Shown: in pieces, positions 1 to 5,106 of the stretch
Layout: each line of letters opens with the position of its first letter
Position numbering within the stretch: the stretch's first letter is position 1
DNA from: Bacilli bacterium
GTDB lineage: Bacteria > Bacillota_I > Bacilli_A > RF39 > UBA660
Assembly (NCBI GenBank): GCA_016283075.1
Contig: JAEEMF010000020.1
Span: forward strand, 1-5,570
DNA length: 5,570 bases
Reading direction: 5' to 3'
The notes under the pieces: generated by a model
Told to the model about the DNA's origin: nothing
The model's input: only the letters and a program-made list of their open reading frames with translations
Database searches by the model: none
Program-made: the position numbers and the translations under genes

Positions 1-268
1 AGATAATAGCAGAACCAACTTTATCACCAGTAAAATAGTTTATAATAGCAAGTGCTATTAATATAAGAATAAACTTATCTTTAAAACTATCAATAATAAA
101 GTATAAAGGTCCTCTTCTTTTATTATCAGAAGCTATATTTTCACCATACTCATTTATTCTTTTTCTAGCTTCATCTTTAGTTAAACCTTGTTCATTTGTT
201 TTGAACTTATCAAATATGTCTTCATTAGACATATTTGATAATTCATAATAAGATAAATCATTATTCAT
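1..268 (-). CDS. P-type cation-transporting ATPase, N-terminal part (MgtA-like, partial)
   Basis: The first 89 residues of a gene that runs off the left edge. Residues 7-55 look like the cation-ATPase N-terminal domain: an ELSNMS...EDIF helix, then G-L-T-x-x-E-A-x-x-R and the diagnostic Y-G-E-N turn (about residues 28-44). A first membrane helix follows at about 67-80 (ILILIALAIINYFTG). These proteins use ATP to move cations across the cytoplasmic membrane. The spacing and the YFTGDKVGSAII stretch resemble Mg2+-translocating MgtA/MgtB more than Ca2+ pumps, but the phosphorylation site and transport residues lie outside the window, so the substrate is inferred. The ATG at 268 is chosen because GGTGGTGATC, one mismatch from the ideal ribosome-binding sequence, lies just before it. 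An in-frame ATG at 283 has no such site. P-type ATPase: fairly sure; Mg2+: moderate. Confidence 0.8.
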   Translation of the reverse strand, partial: MNNDLSYYELSNMSNEDIFDKFKTNEQGLTKDEARKRINEYGENIASDNKRRGPLYFIIDSFKDKFILILIALAIINYFTGDKVGSAII

Positions 269-270
269 AT

Positions 271-281
271 GATCACCACCC
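271..281 (-). promoter_or_regulatory. ribosome-binding site of the P-type ATPase gene
   Basis: On the minus strand this reads GGGTGGTGATC, one mismatch from the anti-16S complement GGAGGTGATC. It decides between two in-frame ATGs: 268, placed just after it, and 283, which overlaps its upstream end and has no ribosome-binding site of its own. Confidence 0.6.
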
Positions 282-293
282 ATTAAATAATAA

Positions 294-456
294 CTATTTT
301 AAATTATCAATATATTTACTTAACCAGTTAAGAACATCTTCTCTATTTTTTAAAAGATCCTTATCTTCATTAGTAGATGCATATATTTCTACTATATAAA
401 GTATAACATAAAATTAAGTATTAAGTTTAAAAAATGAAAAAAATGACTAGATTTTT
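294..456 (-). other. intergenic leader upstream of the P-type ATPase gene, with an open frame lacking a start codon
   Basis: No complete gene is seen between the exporter's stop and the ATPase start. One minus-strand frame is open from 413 to 294 (39 codons, stop TAG at 296-294). Its second half has a protein-like composition (ASTNEDKDLLKNREDVLNW), but it has no ATG, GTG or TTG. It could be a decayed gene end or chance. A perfect 6-bp inverted repeat, CTTAAC-2-GTTAAG, lies at 319-332. A short hairpin (GTAGA/TCTAC, ten-base loop) lies near the predicted transcript start. No known riboswitch such as the M-box is recognisable. Confidence 0.35.
400..408 (-). promoter_or_regulatory. putative extended -10 promoter for the P-type ATPase gene
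   Basis: The minus strand reads TGTTATACT, matching TGnTATAAT with one mismatch. No good -35 box is seen at 16-18 bases upstream, which is tolerable with an extended -10. Transcription would start near 393, giving a leader of about 125 nt before the ATPase start codon. It lies just downstream of the exporter's terminator, as a separate unit would require. Confidence 0.4.
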
Positions 457-466
457 CTAGCCATTT
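441..466 (-). terminator. intrinsic terminator of the ABC exporter gene
   Basis: On the minus strand a ten-pair stem (AAATGGCTAG with CTAGTCATTT, one G-U pair) encloses an AAAAAT loop and runs into a stretch of seven T. The TAG stop codon of the exporter (459-457) is the inner end of the 5' arm, so coding and termination signals overlap. Confidence 0.8.
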
Positions 467-2151
467 ATTTTTGATGATTTATATAGCTTTTTAAAATAAC
501 CATTTTTCTTTAAGAGATAATTATAAGTTCCTTTTTCTACAATTATTCCATCTTTTAAAACAAATATAGAATTTATGTATTTTAACGTTTCTAAACGGTG
601 TGCTATTACAATTATAGTTTTATCTTTTAAATAATTTAATACATTTTCCATTACTTCTTTTTCAGTAATATTGTCCATAGCAGATGTAGCTTCATCAAGA
701 ATTATTATCTTTGAATCATCAAAGAATAATCTAGCAAGAGCTACTCTTTGTCTTTCTCCTCCAGACATTCTTATTCCTTTTTCACCTAGTTCAGTATCAA
801 GACCATTTTCTAATTTATCATAAAACTTGTCTAAACATACCAGATTTAATACTTTTAATATTTCTTCATCACTTATTTTTCTATCGAAAACTAAGTTTTC
901 TCTTAATGTTCCATCAAAGATAAAAGAATCCTGAGATACATAAGTGATATTATCATACAAAGAATTTAAGTTTAAAGTAGATAGTTCTTTTTCATCTAAA
1001 AGAATATTACCACCATCATGTTTTATTAAACCTGTTATTAATTTTATAATTGTAGACTTACCAGAACCTGATTCCCCTACTAAAGCTACTTTTTCTTTTT
1101 CCTTTATCTTAAAGGATAAATTATCTATTACATTTTTCTCACTATTATAAGAGTAAGAAACATTTCTAAATTCAATCTTCCCTTTTGGGTTAGATATAAC
1201 AATTCCTTTTTCTAAAGATTCATCATCTTTTAGATCAAGAAACTCTAAATACTTTTTAACTGCAACTTTGTTTAACTTATAGTCAACATACTCTACATTA
1301 AATATAGCAATTGGCTCATAAGCTTTACCAAGTAGTGATATTACTGTTACAATAGCTCCTACTGATAGATTAGAATTAAATACAGCGTAACCTAAAACTA
1401 CTACTTCAAGTATATTAACAATAAAAGCAAATAATGTAAAAAACATTTCATGTACTAGATTTATTTTGATTTTACTATCAACAATATTCTTTATTCCGTC
1501 TTTAGTTATTTGTATTTCCGTATCATACTTCTTATTAGTTCTAAATATAGCAAGTTCCATAAAACCTCTTACTAAATGTTTATTTAGTACTTCTTGATTA
1601 TCAAGTATTTTTTCTTTTAATTTATAAAGTTTCTTTAATATTATATTAGATGCTATTATTACAATTATGTATCCTAGAAAAACAAATAATACATATTCTT
1701 TTTTTACCTTGTAAATAAAATATAAACTAAATAAAGCAGTTGGAAGAAGCCATCTTAATATTTTAAGATAAAAGTCTACAAAGATATCTCTTGATGCTAC
1801 TGCACCATCTTCTACTTTTTGAACTAGTCTTCCAGTTCCGATTTTCTGATATTCTAGGTAGTCAATAGTTTTCATTTTTTTAAGTGATTGTAGTTTAAAA
1901 TCTAAGTATAACTTATTCATTACTATTTGTTCAGGATAGTTTTCAATATAACCCAGTATTGTTGATACTACTAGAAGTACTCCGTATATTATTAATGGAA
2001 ATAGTGTTAGTGTTTTAAACTGGAATGCATCAAGTATCTTTTGATAATAAGTAATAGAATATAGATTTAAGAAGTTTATAGTTATTCCTATTACAACATA
2101 AATTATCATTATTTTTAAATTATTTTTTATTACTTCTTTAAATAATTTCAT
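457..2151 (-). CDS. ABC exporter half-transporter (membrane domain fused to ATPase)
   Basis: A 564-residue half-transporter of the usual length for MsbA/multidrug-type exporters. It would act as a dimer in the cytoplasmic membrane and use ATP to export lipids, drugs or peptides. Membrane helices lie at about 13-32, 49-67, 132-149, 152-172, 235-257 and 263-280. The ATPase domain spans about 325-560: A-loop tyrosine near 335, Walker A GESGSGKST (359-367), Q-loop Q407, signature MSGGE (462-466), Walker B IIILDE (482-487, catalytic E487), D-loop SAMD (490-493) and H-loop H518. All catalytic residues are intact, so a homodimer is plausible and no partner gene is adjacent. The ATG is fixed by AGGAGG seven bases upstream. 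The gene is preceded by a promoter, tiny leader frame and terminator-like hairpin, suggesting inducible expression, and is followed by its own terminator. The substrate cannot be read from the sequence; a drug exporter is suggested only by the leader. Confidence 0.93.
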   Translation of the reverse strand: MKLFKEVIKNNLKIMIIYVVIGITINFLNLYSITYYQKILDAFQFKTLTLFPLIIYGVLLVVSTILGYIENYPEQIVMNKLYLDFKLQSLKKMKTIDYLEYQKIGTGRLVQKVEDGAVASRDIFVDFYLKILRWLLPTALFSLYFIYKVKKEYVLFVFLGYIIVIIASNIILKKLYKLKEKILDNQEVLNKHLVRGFMELAIFRTNKKYDTEIQITKDGIKNIVDSKIKINLVHEMFFTLFAFIVNILEVVVLGYAVFNSNLSVGAIVTVISLLGKAYEPIAIFNVEYVDYKLNKVAVKKYLEFLDLKDDESLEKGIVISNPKGKIEFRNVSYSYNSEKNVIDNLSFKIKEKEKVALVGESGSGKSTIIKLITGLIKHDGGNILLDEKELSTLNLNSLYDNITYVSQDSFIFDGTLRENLVFDRKISDEEILKVLNLVCLDKFYDKLENGLDTELGEKGIRMSGGERQRVALARLFFDDSKIIILDEATSAMDNITEKEVMENVLNYLKDKTIIVIAHRLETLKYINSIFVLKDGIIVEKGTYNYLLKKNGYFKKLYKSSKING

Positions 2152-2185
2152 ATTAATTCCTCCTTTTTATTTGTGGTACTAAAAA

Positions 2186-2257
2186 AGAACCTCCTTTCAT
2201 GAATGCATAGTAAACCACAAAATGGTTTTGTCATTCATGAGGAGATTCTTAGGTTCT
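2186..2257 (-). terminator. terminator-like attenuator hairpin before the ABC exporter
   Basis: On the minus strand AGAACCT (2257-2251) pairs perfectly with AGGTTCT (2192-2186), and further in TCATGAATG (2240-2232) pairs perfectly with CATTCATGA (2205-2197), separated by an asymmetric internal loop. CTCC/GGAG is an alternative pairing there. The 26-base apical loop can add a small AAACC/GGTTT stem. Six T follow at 2186-2181. It lies between a near-consensus promoter and the exporter's ribosome-binding site, where a terminator makes sense only if conditional. Confidence 0.7.
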
Positions 2258-2263
2258 CATCAT
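2249..2263 (-). CDS. four-codon leader peptide MMRT (putative regulatory uORF)
   Basis: The frame ATG ATG AGA ACC TAA lies six bases after GTGAGG (2275-2270), a good ribosome-binding site. Its AGA ACC and stop codons are the first seven bases of the 5' arm of the attenuator hairpin. A ribosome held on this frame would cover that arm, prevent the hairpin and let polymerase continue into the exporter gene. Very short leader frames of this kind precede several antibiotic-inducible resistance and ABC genes in Bacillota. That this one is translated, and what would stall it, is inference. A four-codon frame with a Shine-Dalgarno can also arise by chance. Confidence 0.45.
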   Translation of the reverse strand: MMRT

Positions 2264-2329
2264 TATTAACCTCACTATAAAGTGTCTTGGTAATAAAACG
2301 CGAATAACTAATTGATTTATTACGCTTTT

Positions 2330-2358
2330 AATATATCAAATAATTATATATGTGTCAA
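2330..2358 (-). promoter_or_regulatory. near-consensus sigma-A promoter of the ABC exporter
   Basis: On the minus strand a perfect TTGACA -35 box (2358-2353) is followed by exactly 17 bases and TATATT (2335-2330). Transcription would begin near 2323. This is the strongest promoter in the window by eye. Its -35 box lies inside the last codons of the pilin-like fragment. A strong unregulated promoter in front of a terminator-like hairpin supports control by attenuation rather than by a repressor. Confidence 0.8.
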
Positions 2359-2442
2359 TTTTATATTAATCATAGGTGTTGCGATAACACCAAGTACGAT
2401 TATAACAAATAACAGTTCTATTAATGTAAATTCTTTCTTCAT
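2344..2442 (-). pseudogene. type IV pilin-like N-terminal fragment (32 codons)
   Basis: The frame gives 32 residues: a two-lysine leader, then E-FTLIELLFVIIVLGVIATP, the hallmark of type IV pilins and pseudopilins, including the invariant Glu at mature position 5. Family members run to 100 or more residues with a globular C-terminal domain. Here a TAA stop follows eight residues after the helix's Pro, and nothing pilin-like is visible beyond it. The residue before the cleavage point is Glu rather than the usual Gly, so prepilin peptidase processing would probably be impaired. No clear ribosome-binding site precedes the ATG, and a TATAAT at 2480-2475 has no matching -35. The best reading is a decayed gene remnant; a tiny membrane peptide is the alternative. 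No other pilus genes are present. Confidence 0.6.
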
Positions 2443-2490
2443 AACTTCAGCTACTATATACAAGTAAATCACAAATTATACTTAAATAAA

Positions 2491-2512
2491 AAGACTAGAT
2501 TACTATAGTCTT
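2491..2512 (-). terminator. intrinsic terminator of the Fic gene
   Basis: AAGACTA (2512-2506) pairs with TAGTCTT (2497-2491) around an eight-base loop, followed by TTTATTT. The 5' arm begins inside the TAA stop codon (2513-2511). The seven-pair stem is modest but has the same form as the other terminators in the window. Confidence 0.65.
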
Positions 2513-3119
2513 AATTATCAAGTTCGTTCATAGAATACGTATTATATCCTTCGTATTTATAACTTGTATCAATACCCTTCATATATACTTCTCTATCATT
2601 TACTTTATCAGTTAAAGCACCCTTTAATAGAATCATTATTTCAGTATCTTTAATTGGACTTCTTTCCATTGCTAACAAATATTCTTCTTTATCAATTTTA
2701 CTCCAATCAATAACCTTACCAATTCTCTTTTTTAGAAGCATATCAAGCCAAATACGAGTACTTCTTCCATTACCTTCTCTAAATGGGTGAGCAACGTTCA
2801 TCTCAATATACTTTTTTATTATATCTTCGAAGTTTGACTCAGACATTGAATCTATTTTAGATAAAATCTCTTTTAAATACATTGAAGCTGCAAATCTGAA
2901 ATTACCTTTGGCTATATTTACTTCTCTTATTTCACCAGCAAACGAATATATATCACCAAATAAAAATCTATGAATATCGCATAATCCTTTAGTTGTACCA
3001 ACCTCAAATTCATTGATTTTATTAGTATCAAATAATTCTAAAGCTTTTAGTTTAGTAATTCTTTCTTCTTCCTTTGCAAGTTCAATTTCGTTTGTAATAC
3101 CAAGTTTATTATCAAGCAT
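2511..3119 (-). CDS. Fic domain protein, class III (self-inhibited) AMP-transferase
   Basis: Fic enzymes usually transfer AMP from ATP to hydroxyl side chains of target proteins. The 202 residues include a flap-like region (about 60-77, SFAGEIREVNIAKGNFRFA) and the complete catalytic motif HPFREGNGRSTR at 111-122, with catalytic H111, metal-binding E115 and nucleotide-binding R119 and R122. The C-terminal segment has S-Y-K-Y-E-G at 186-191, matching the (S/T)xxxE(G/N) inhibitory motif. Because it follows the catalytic core, this is class III, the small self-regulated type exemplified by Neisseria meningitidis and Enterococcus faecalis Fic. In that group the glutamate (here E190) blocks productive ATP binding, and a neighbouring tyrosine (here Y187) can be auto-modified. 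The length is normal for the class. GAGGTGAT eight bases upstream sets the ATG. It has its own promoter and terminator and no partner antitoxin gene, as expected if inhibition is built in. The target protein is unknown. Confidence 0.93.
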   Translation of the reverse strand: MLDNKLGITNEIELAKEEERITKLKALELFDTNKINEFEVGTTKGLCDIHRFLFGDIYSFAGEIREVNIAKGNFRFAASMYLKEILSKIDSMSESNFEDIIKKYIEMNVAHPFREGNGRSTRIWLDMLLKKRIGKVIDWSKIDKEEYLLAMERSPIKDTEIMILLKGALTDKVNDREVYMKGIDTSYKYEGYNTYSMNELDN

Positions 3120-3144
3120 TTATATCACCTCTTAATATGTAAAT

Positions 3145-3153
3145 ATTATATCA
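3145..3153 (-). promoter_or_regulatory. extended -10 promoter of the Fic gene
   Basis: The minus strand reads TGATATAAT, a perfect extended -10 (TGnTATAAT). No TTGACA-like -35 is seen at the right distance. Transcription would start near 3138, about 19 bases before the ATG, just downstream of the previous unit's terminator. Confidence 0.65.
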
Positions 3154-3181
3154 TAAAAACGTTATTTTTTCCATAAGAAAA

Positions 3182-3199
3182 GACTAGATTACACTAGTC
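3182..3199 (-). terminator. intrinsic terminator of the regulator/small-protein unit
   Basis: GACTAG (3199-3194) pairs with CTAGTC (3187-3182) around a TGTAAT loop, followed by TTTTCTT. The TAG stop codon of the 87-residue gene (3196-3194) forms half of the 5' arm. The stem is only six pairs but is placed exactly at the gene end and resembles the other terminators here. Confidence 0.6.
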
Positions 3200-3457
3200 A
3201 TTTCCTTTAAATGGATGGCTTATTTTATCTTTAATTGCCTTCTTTATAATTGACATTGTTATTTCATAAATTCTTTCTGCTTCATCTTGATCTATACTTA
3301 AATTATTCATTAATGCGTTAATAGTTTTCATTTTATTATTTTTACCAAATAAGAAGTTATCTTCTAAAGAATCATTAATGATAATACATTTATCTTTTGA
3401 ATAACCAGTTTGTTTTACTAGTTCTTCAATAAAACCATGTTTATTCATCTTCACCAT
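3194..3457 (-). CDS. small conserved-looking protein of unknown function (87 aa)
   Basis: I do not recognise this as a named family. It is soluble, charged and predicted mostly helical. The N-terminal half (about 5-32, HGFIEELVKQTGYSKDKC) loosely resembles the helix-turn of HU-type nucleoid proteins, and the second half (47-80) repeats a similar helical pattern ending in ISHPFKGND. The gene overlaps the end of the upstream regulator gene by 17 bases and sits before a terminator, so the two are probably co-transcribed and translationally coupled. The ATG at 3457 is chosen because AAAGGAAGG (3470-3462) lies at proper distance. Other in-frame ATGs are at 3448, too close to that site, and at 3502, deep in the upstream gene. 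It lacks an (S/T)xxxE(G/N) motif, so it is not a Fic antitoxin of the known kind. Confidence 0.75.
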   Translation of the reverse strand: MVKMNKHGFIEELVKQTGYSKDKCIIINDSLEDNFLFGKNNKMKTINALMNNLSIDQDEAERIYEITMSIIKKAIKDKISHPFKGND

Positions 3458-4358
3458 ACATCCTTCCTTTAGAATCAAGTTGAATTTCATATCCATATTC
3501 AAAGATATATGATATTACAAATAATATTAAGATTTCTACTAAATTGAACGCTTCAAAAGATACATTTAAATCTTGTCTTAAGATCAATTCAAATATTGCT
3601 CCAGTAACATTTGGTAAAATAATTAATGCTATCATAAGATATGCTATTTTTTTAATATGTTCTACGTTTTCTAAAGTAAATGGTGTATCACCATTATTAA
3701 TATTATTAAATAGTTTTTCTACTTTTTTAAGCATACTAATTAATAAGAATAAACTAATTACTAGAACTATTATTGCACATTCAACATATCCTATTAATAA
3801 AGGCATATTATTACCATGTTTATCTAAAACATTTCTAATAGTCATAACAGTTTGTGCATTCTTTTCACTAGCAACTATCTTATTATTATATCTTATTATA
3901 AGTTCATTACCTTTATCATCAATTTCAATAATCTCATTTTTAGCAACTATCTTATTATCTTTAATATCAATATCCTTTAAAGCTATAGGAACTACTACAG
4001 CACATAATATTAATATAGATGCACCTACATATGAACATATCCATCCTATTTTTGAAATAACAGCAATTATTTTTGAAAGTACTTTTACTTTCTTTTGTTT
4101 TTCTTTTTTAAACTTAACAACACTCATTTTGATTTCTTCATCTAATGAATTGATGTCTGTCATATCTTCATGTACTATTTCATTTATATTACATTTAAAT
4201 ATAGTGCATAAGCACATAATATTAGTCATACTAGGATAATTTTCACCTGTTTCCCATTTAGATACAGATTGTCTTGATACTCCTAGTCTTTCTGCGAGAT
4301 CCTCCTGAGATATTTTTCTTAACTTTCTAATATTTTTTAAATTTTCACCAAACTTCAT
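3441..4358 (-). CDS. XRE-family HTH regulator fused to a DUF2975-like membrane domain
   Basis: A 305-residue fusion. Residues 4-62 are a Cro/CI-type DNA-binding domain: ISQEDLAERLGVSRQSVSKWETG (16-38) contains both helices of the helix-turn-helix. A basic linker (82-95) leads to membrane helices at about 98-127, 187-209, 237-259 and 271-288, with an extracytoplasmic loop at about 128-185. The C-terminal half, from DTPFTLENVEHIKKIA (224-239) to ISYIFEYGYEIQ (282-293), matches the DUF2975 pattern of unknown function. In Bacillus such domains are commonly separate proteins beside a small HTH gene (YoaS/YozG type); here they are one chain. This implies a membrane-tethered regulator sensing an envelope or membrane signal, which is inference. 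The ATG at 4358 follows GGAGAG. An in-frame ATG at 4430 adds 24 residues before the domain and overlaps the promoter, so it is rejected. A 17-base overlap links it to the next gene. Confidence 0.88.
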   Translation of the reverse strand: MKFGENLKNIRKLRKISQEDLAERLGVSRQSVSKWETGENYPSMTNIMCLCTIFKCNINEIVHEDMTDINSLDEEIKMSVVKFKKEKQKKVKVLSKIIAVISKIGWICSYVGASILILCAVVVPIALKDIDIKDNKIVAKNEIIEIDDKGNELIIRYNNKIVASEKNAQTVMTIRNVLDKHGNNMPLLIGYVECAIIVLVISLFLLISMLKKVEKLFNNINNGDTPFTLENVEHIKKIAYLMIALIILPNVTGAIFELILRQDLNVSFEAFNLVEILILFVISYIFEYGYEIQLDSKGRMYGEDE

Positions 4359-4423
4359 TAGATATTCTCTCCTTTCATGTCTTAAGTTTATCTTTTCTAA
4401 TTTTTTGATTCTACCAACTTTTA

Positions 4424-4454
4424 AGTGCATATTATAAATAATTAATTGTGCACT
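4424..4454 (-). promoter_or_regulatory. putative promoter and operator of the HTH-DUF2975 unit
   Basis: TATAAT (4436-4431, minus strand) is a perfect -10, but the -35 region is weak. It is enclosed by an inverted repeat, AGTGCA at 4424-4429 and TGCACT at 4449-4454, 19 bases apart. A dimeric regulator bound there would cover the promoter, so autoregulation by the adjacent HTH protein is a natural guess. As RNA the repeat could form a six-pair hairpin, but no T-run follows, so it is a poor terminator. Confidence 0.45.
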
Positions 4455-4473
4455 GATATCTTTACATAATTAT

Positions 4474-5103
4474 TTATCCAATAAAAGGAATATATAATAT
4501 AAATGATAGAAACATACCAATAACAAAACTAATTGATATAACTTTTATATCTTTAAAGATAACAAAAAGTGTTGCTATAAATGTAATTGTATATAGTATC
4601 CCTCTAAAATCAAAATACCACATTCCCCTGCTAAAGCATGATATAGACATAACAAGTATTATTACTGTATTAATAATAACTGAAAACATACTTTTACTTT
4701 TAGCATACCAACAAATATATGCTAGTAATGGAGAAATAAGAGTAAATCTATACCATATCATCATATAATTACTAGGATTAAATCCATTAAATAAAACTGT
4801 ATATAAATGGTAGCTTATAGTCATTCCTAAAAAGAAAAGAAATACATTTAAACTAGCTCTTCTAGGATTATAACTATATACTGATAAAGCAAGTGCTATA
4901 AATAACCATATTGCCATATCAGAAAAGAAATTACCTAGATCTAAATAATCTAAAATTGTATTATTATATGTTCTACTATCTAACCATTTAGAAATAAAAC
5001 CAAGCACTATACCAAATAAAAGTATTAATAAAGTATTAATTAGTTTTCTTTTAAAACTATGATTATCATTCTCTTTTCTAATAACATTTAAAAAATCTTT
5101 CAC
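4474..5103 (-). CDS. multi-pass integral membrane protein of unknown function (209 aa, GTG start)
   Basis: I do not recognise a named family. After a basic cytoplasmic N-terminus (residues 1-20, KDFLNVIRK...FKRK), about seven membrane helices follow at 20-38, 59-77, 84-104, 116-133, 138-156, 166-184 and 187-207. Short charged turns (YSYNPRR at 76-82, FKDIK at 183-187) separate some of them. No catalytic or transport motif is visible. The start is taken as the GTG at 5103, which follows GGATGTGAT (5115-5107). The longer reading from the ATG at 5154 would place a perfect extended -10 (5130-5122) inside the coding region and has no ribosome-binding site. The predicted mRNA would have a leader of only about 12 nt. 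No clear terminator follows, so some transcription may continue into the HTH-DUF2975 unit 115 bases downstream. Confidence 0.8.
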   Translation of the reverse strand: MKDFLNVIRKENDNHSFKRKLINTLLILLFGIVLGFISKWLDSRTYNNTILDYLDLGNFFSDMAIWLFIALALSVYSYNPRRASLNVFLFFLGMTISYHLYTVLFNGFNPSNYMMIWYRFTLISPLLAYICWYAKSKSMFSVIINTVIILVMSISCFSRGMWYFDFRGILYTITFIATLFVIFKDIKVISISFVIGMFLSFILYIPFIG

Positions 5104-5106
5104 TCT

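Larger units (their letters stand above)
2152..2323 (-). promoter_or_regulatory. structured leader of the ABC exporter: candidate attenuator
   Basis: About 170 nt of predicted untranslated RNA lie between the promoter at 2330-2358 and the exporter ATG. In order they hold an A/U-rich hairpin (2323-2316 with 2297-2290, eight pairs), a ribosome-binding site (GTGAGG, 2275-2270), a four-codon frame (2263-2249), a long terminator-like hairpin (2257-2186) with a six-T tail, and the exporter's AGGAGG site (2164-2159). The AGGTT just before the leader frame can also pair with AACCT inside it, which would exclude the base of the terminator. A second alternative pairing joins 2221-2209 to 2180-2170. The arrangement fits ribosome-mediated attenuation; the inducer is unknown. 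Confidence 0.6.

Noticed and set aside
269..456. M-box Mg2+ riboswitch before the P-type ATPase
   Set aside because: The predicted leader is only about 125 nt and none of the M-box helices or conserved loops can be recognised.
944..1150. Plus-strand open frame of 68 codons
   Set aside because: It lies opposite the Walker A region of the ABC exporter, has no ribosome-binding site and gives a protein of no recognisable type; it is a shadow of the real gene.
2197..2238. Possible second leader frame MNDKTILWFTMHS inside the attenuator hairpin
   Set aside because: No Shine-Dalgarno precedes it (the upstream bases are CTCC), and both ends lie in the paired inner stem, so translation looks unlikely.
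2152..2323. T-box or known metabolite riboswitch in the exporter leader
   Set aside because: The T-box antiterminator core (GGTGGNACCGCG-like) is absent and no riboswitch consensus I know fits; a coding leader frame explains the layout better.
3194..3457. The 87-residue protein as antitoxin of the neighbouring Fic protein
   Set aside because: It has no (S/T)xxxE(G/N) motif, is in a different transcription unit, and the Fic protein already carries its own inhibitory motif.
3544..4239. Plus-strand open frame of 231 codons
   Set aside because: It is antisense to the HTH-DUF2975 gene. Its hydrophobic, Ser/Ile-rich product is what the opposite strand of a membrane-protein gene gives, and no promoter or ribosome-binding site supports it.
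4359..4430. Longer N-terminus (24 extra residues) for the HTH-DUF2975 protein
   Set aside because: The upstream ATG lies at the predicted promoter with no ribosome-binding site, while the ATG at 4358 has one and starts exactly at the HTH domain.
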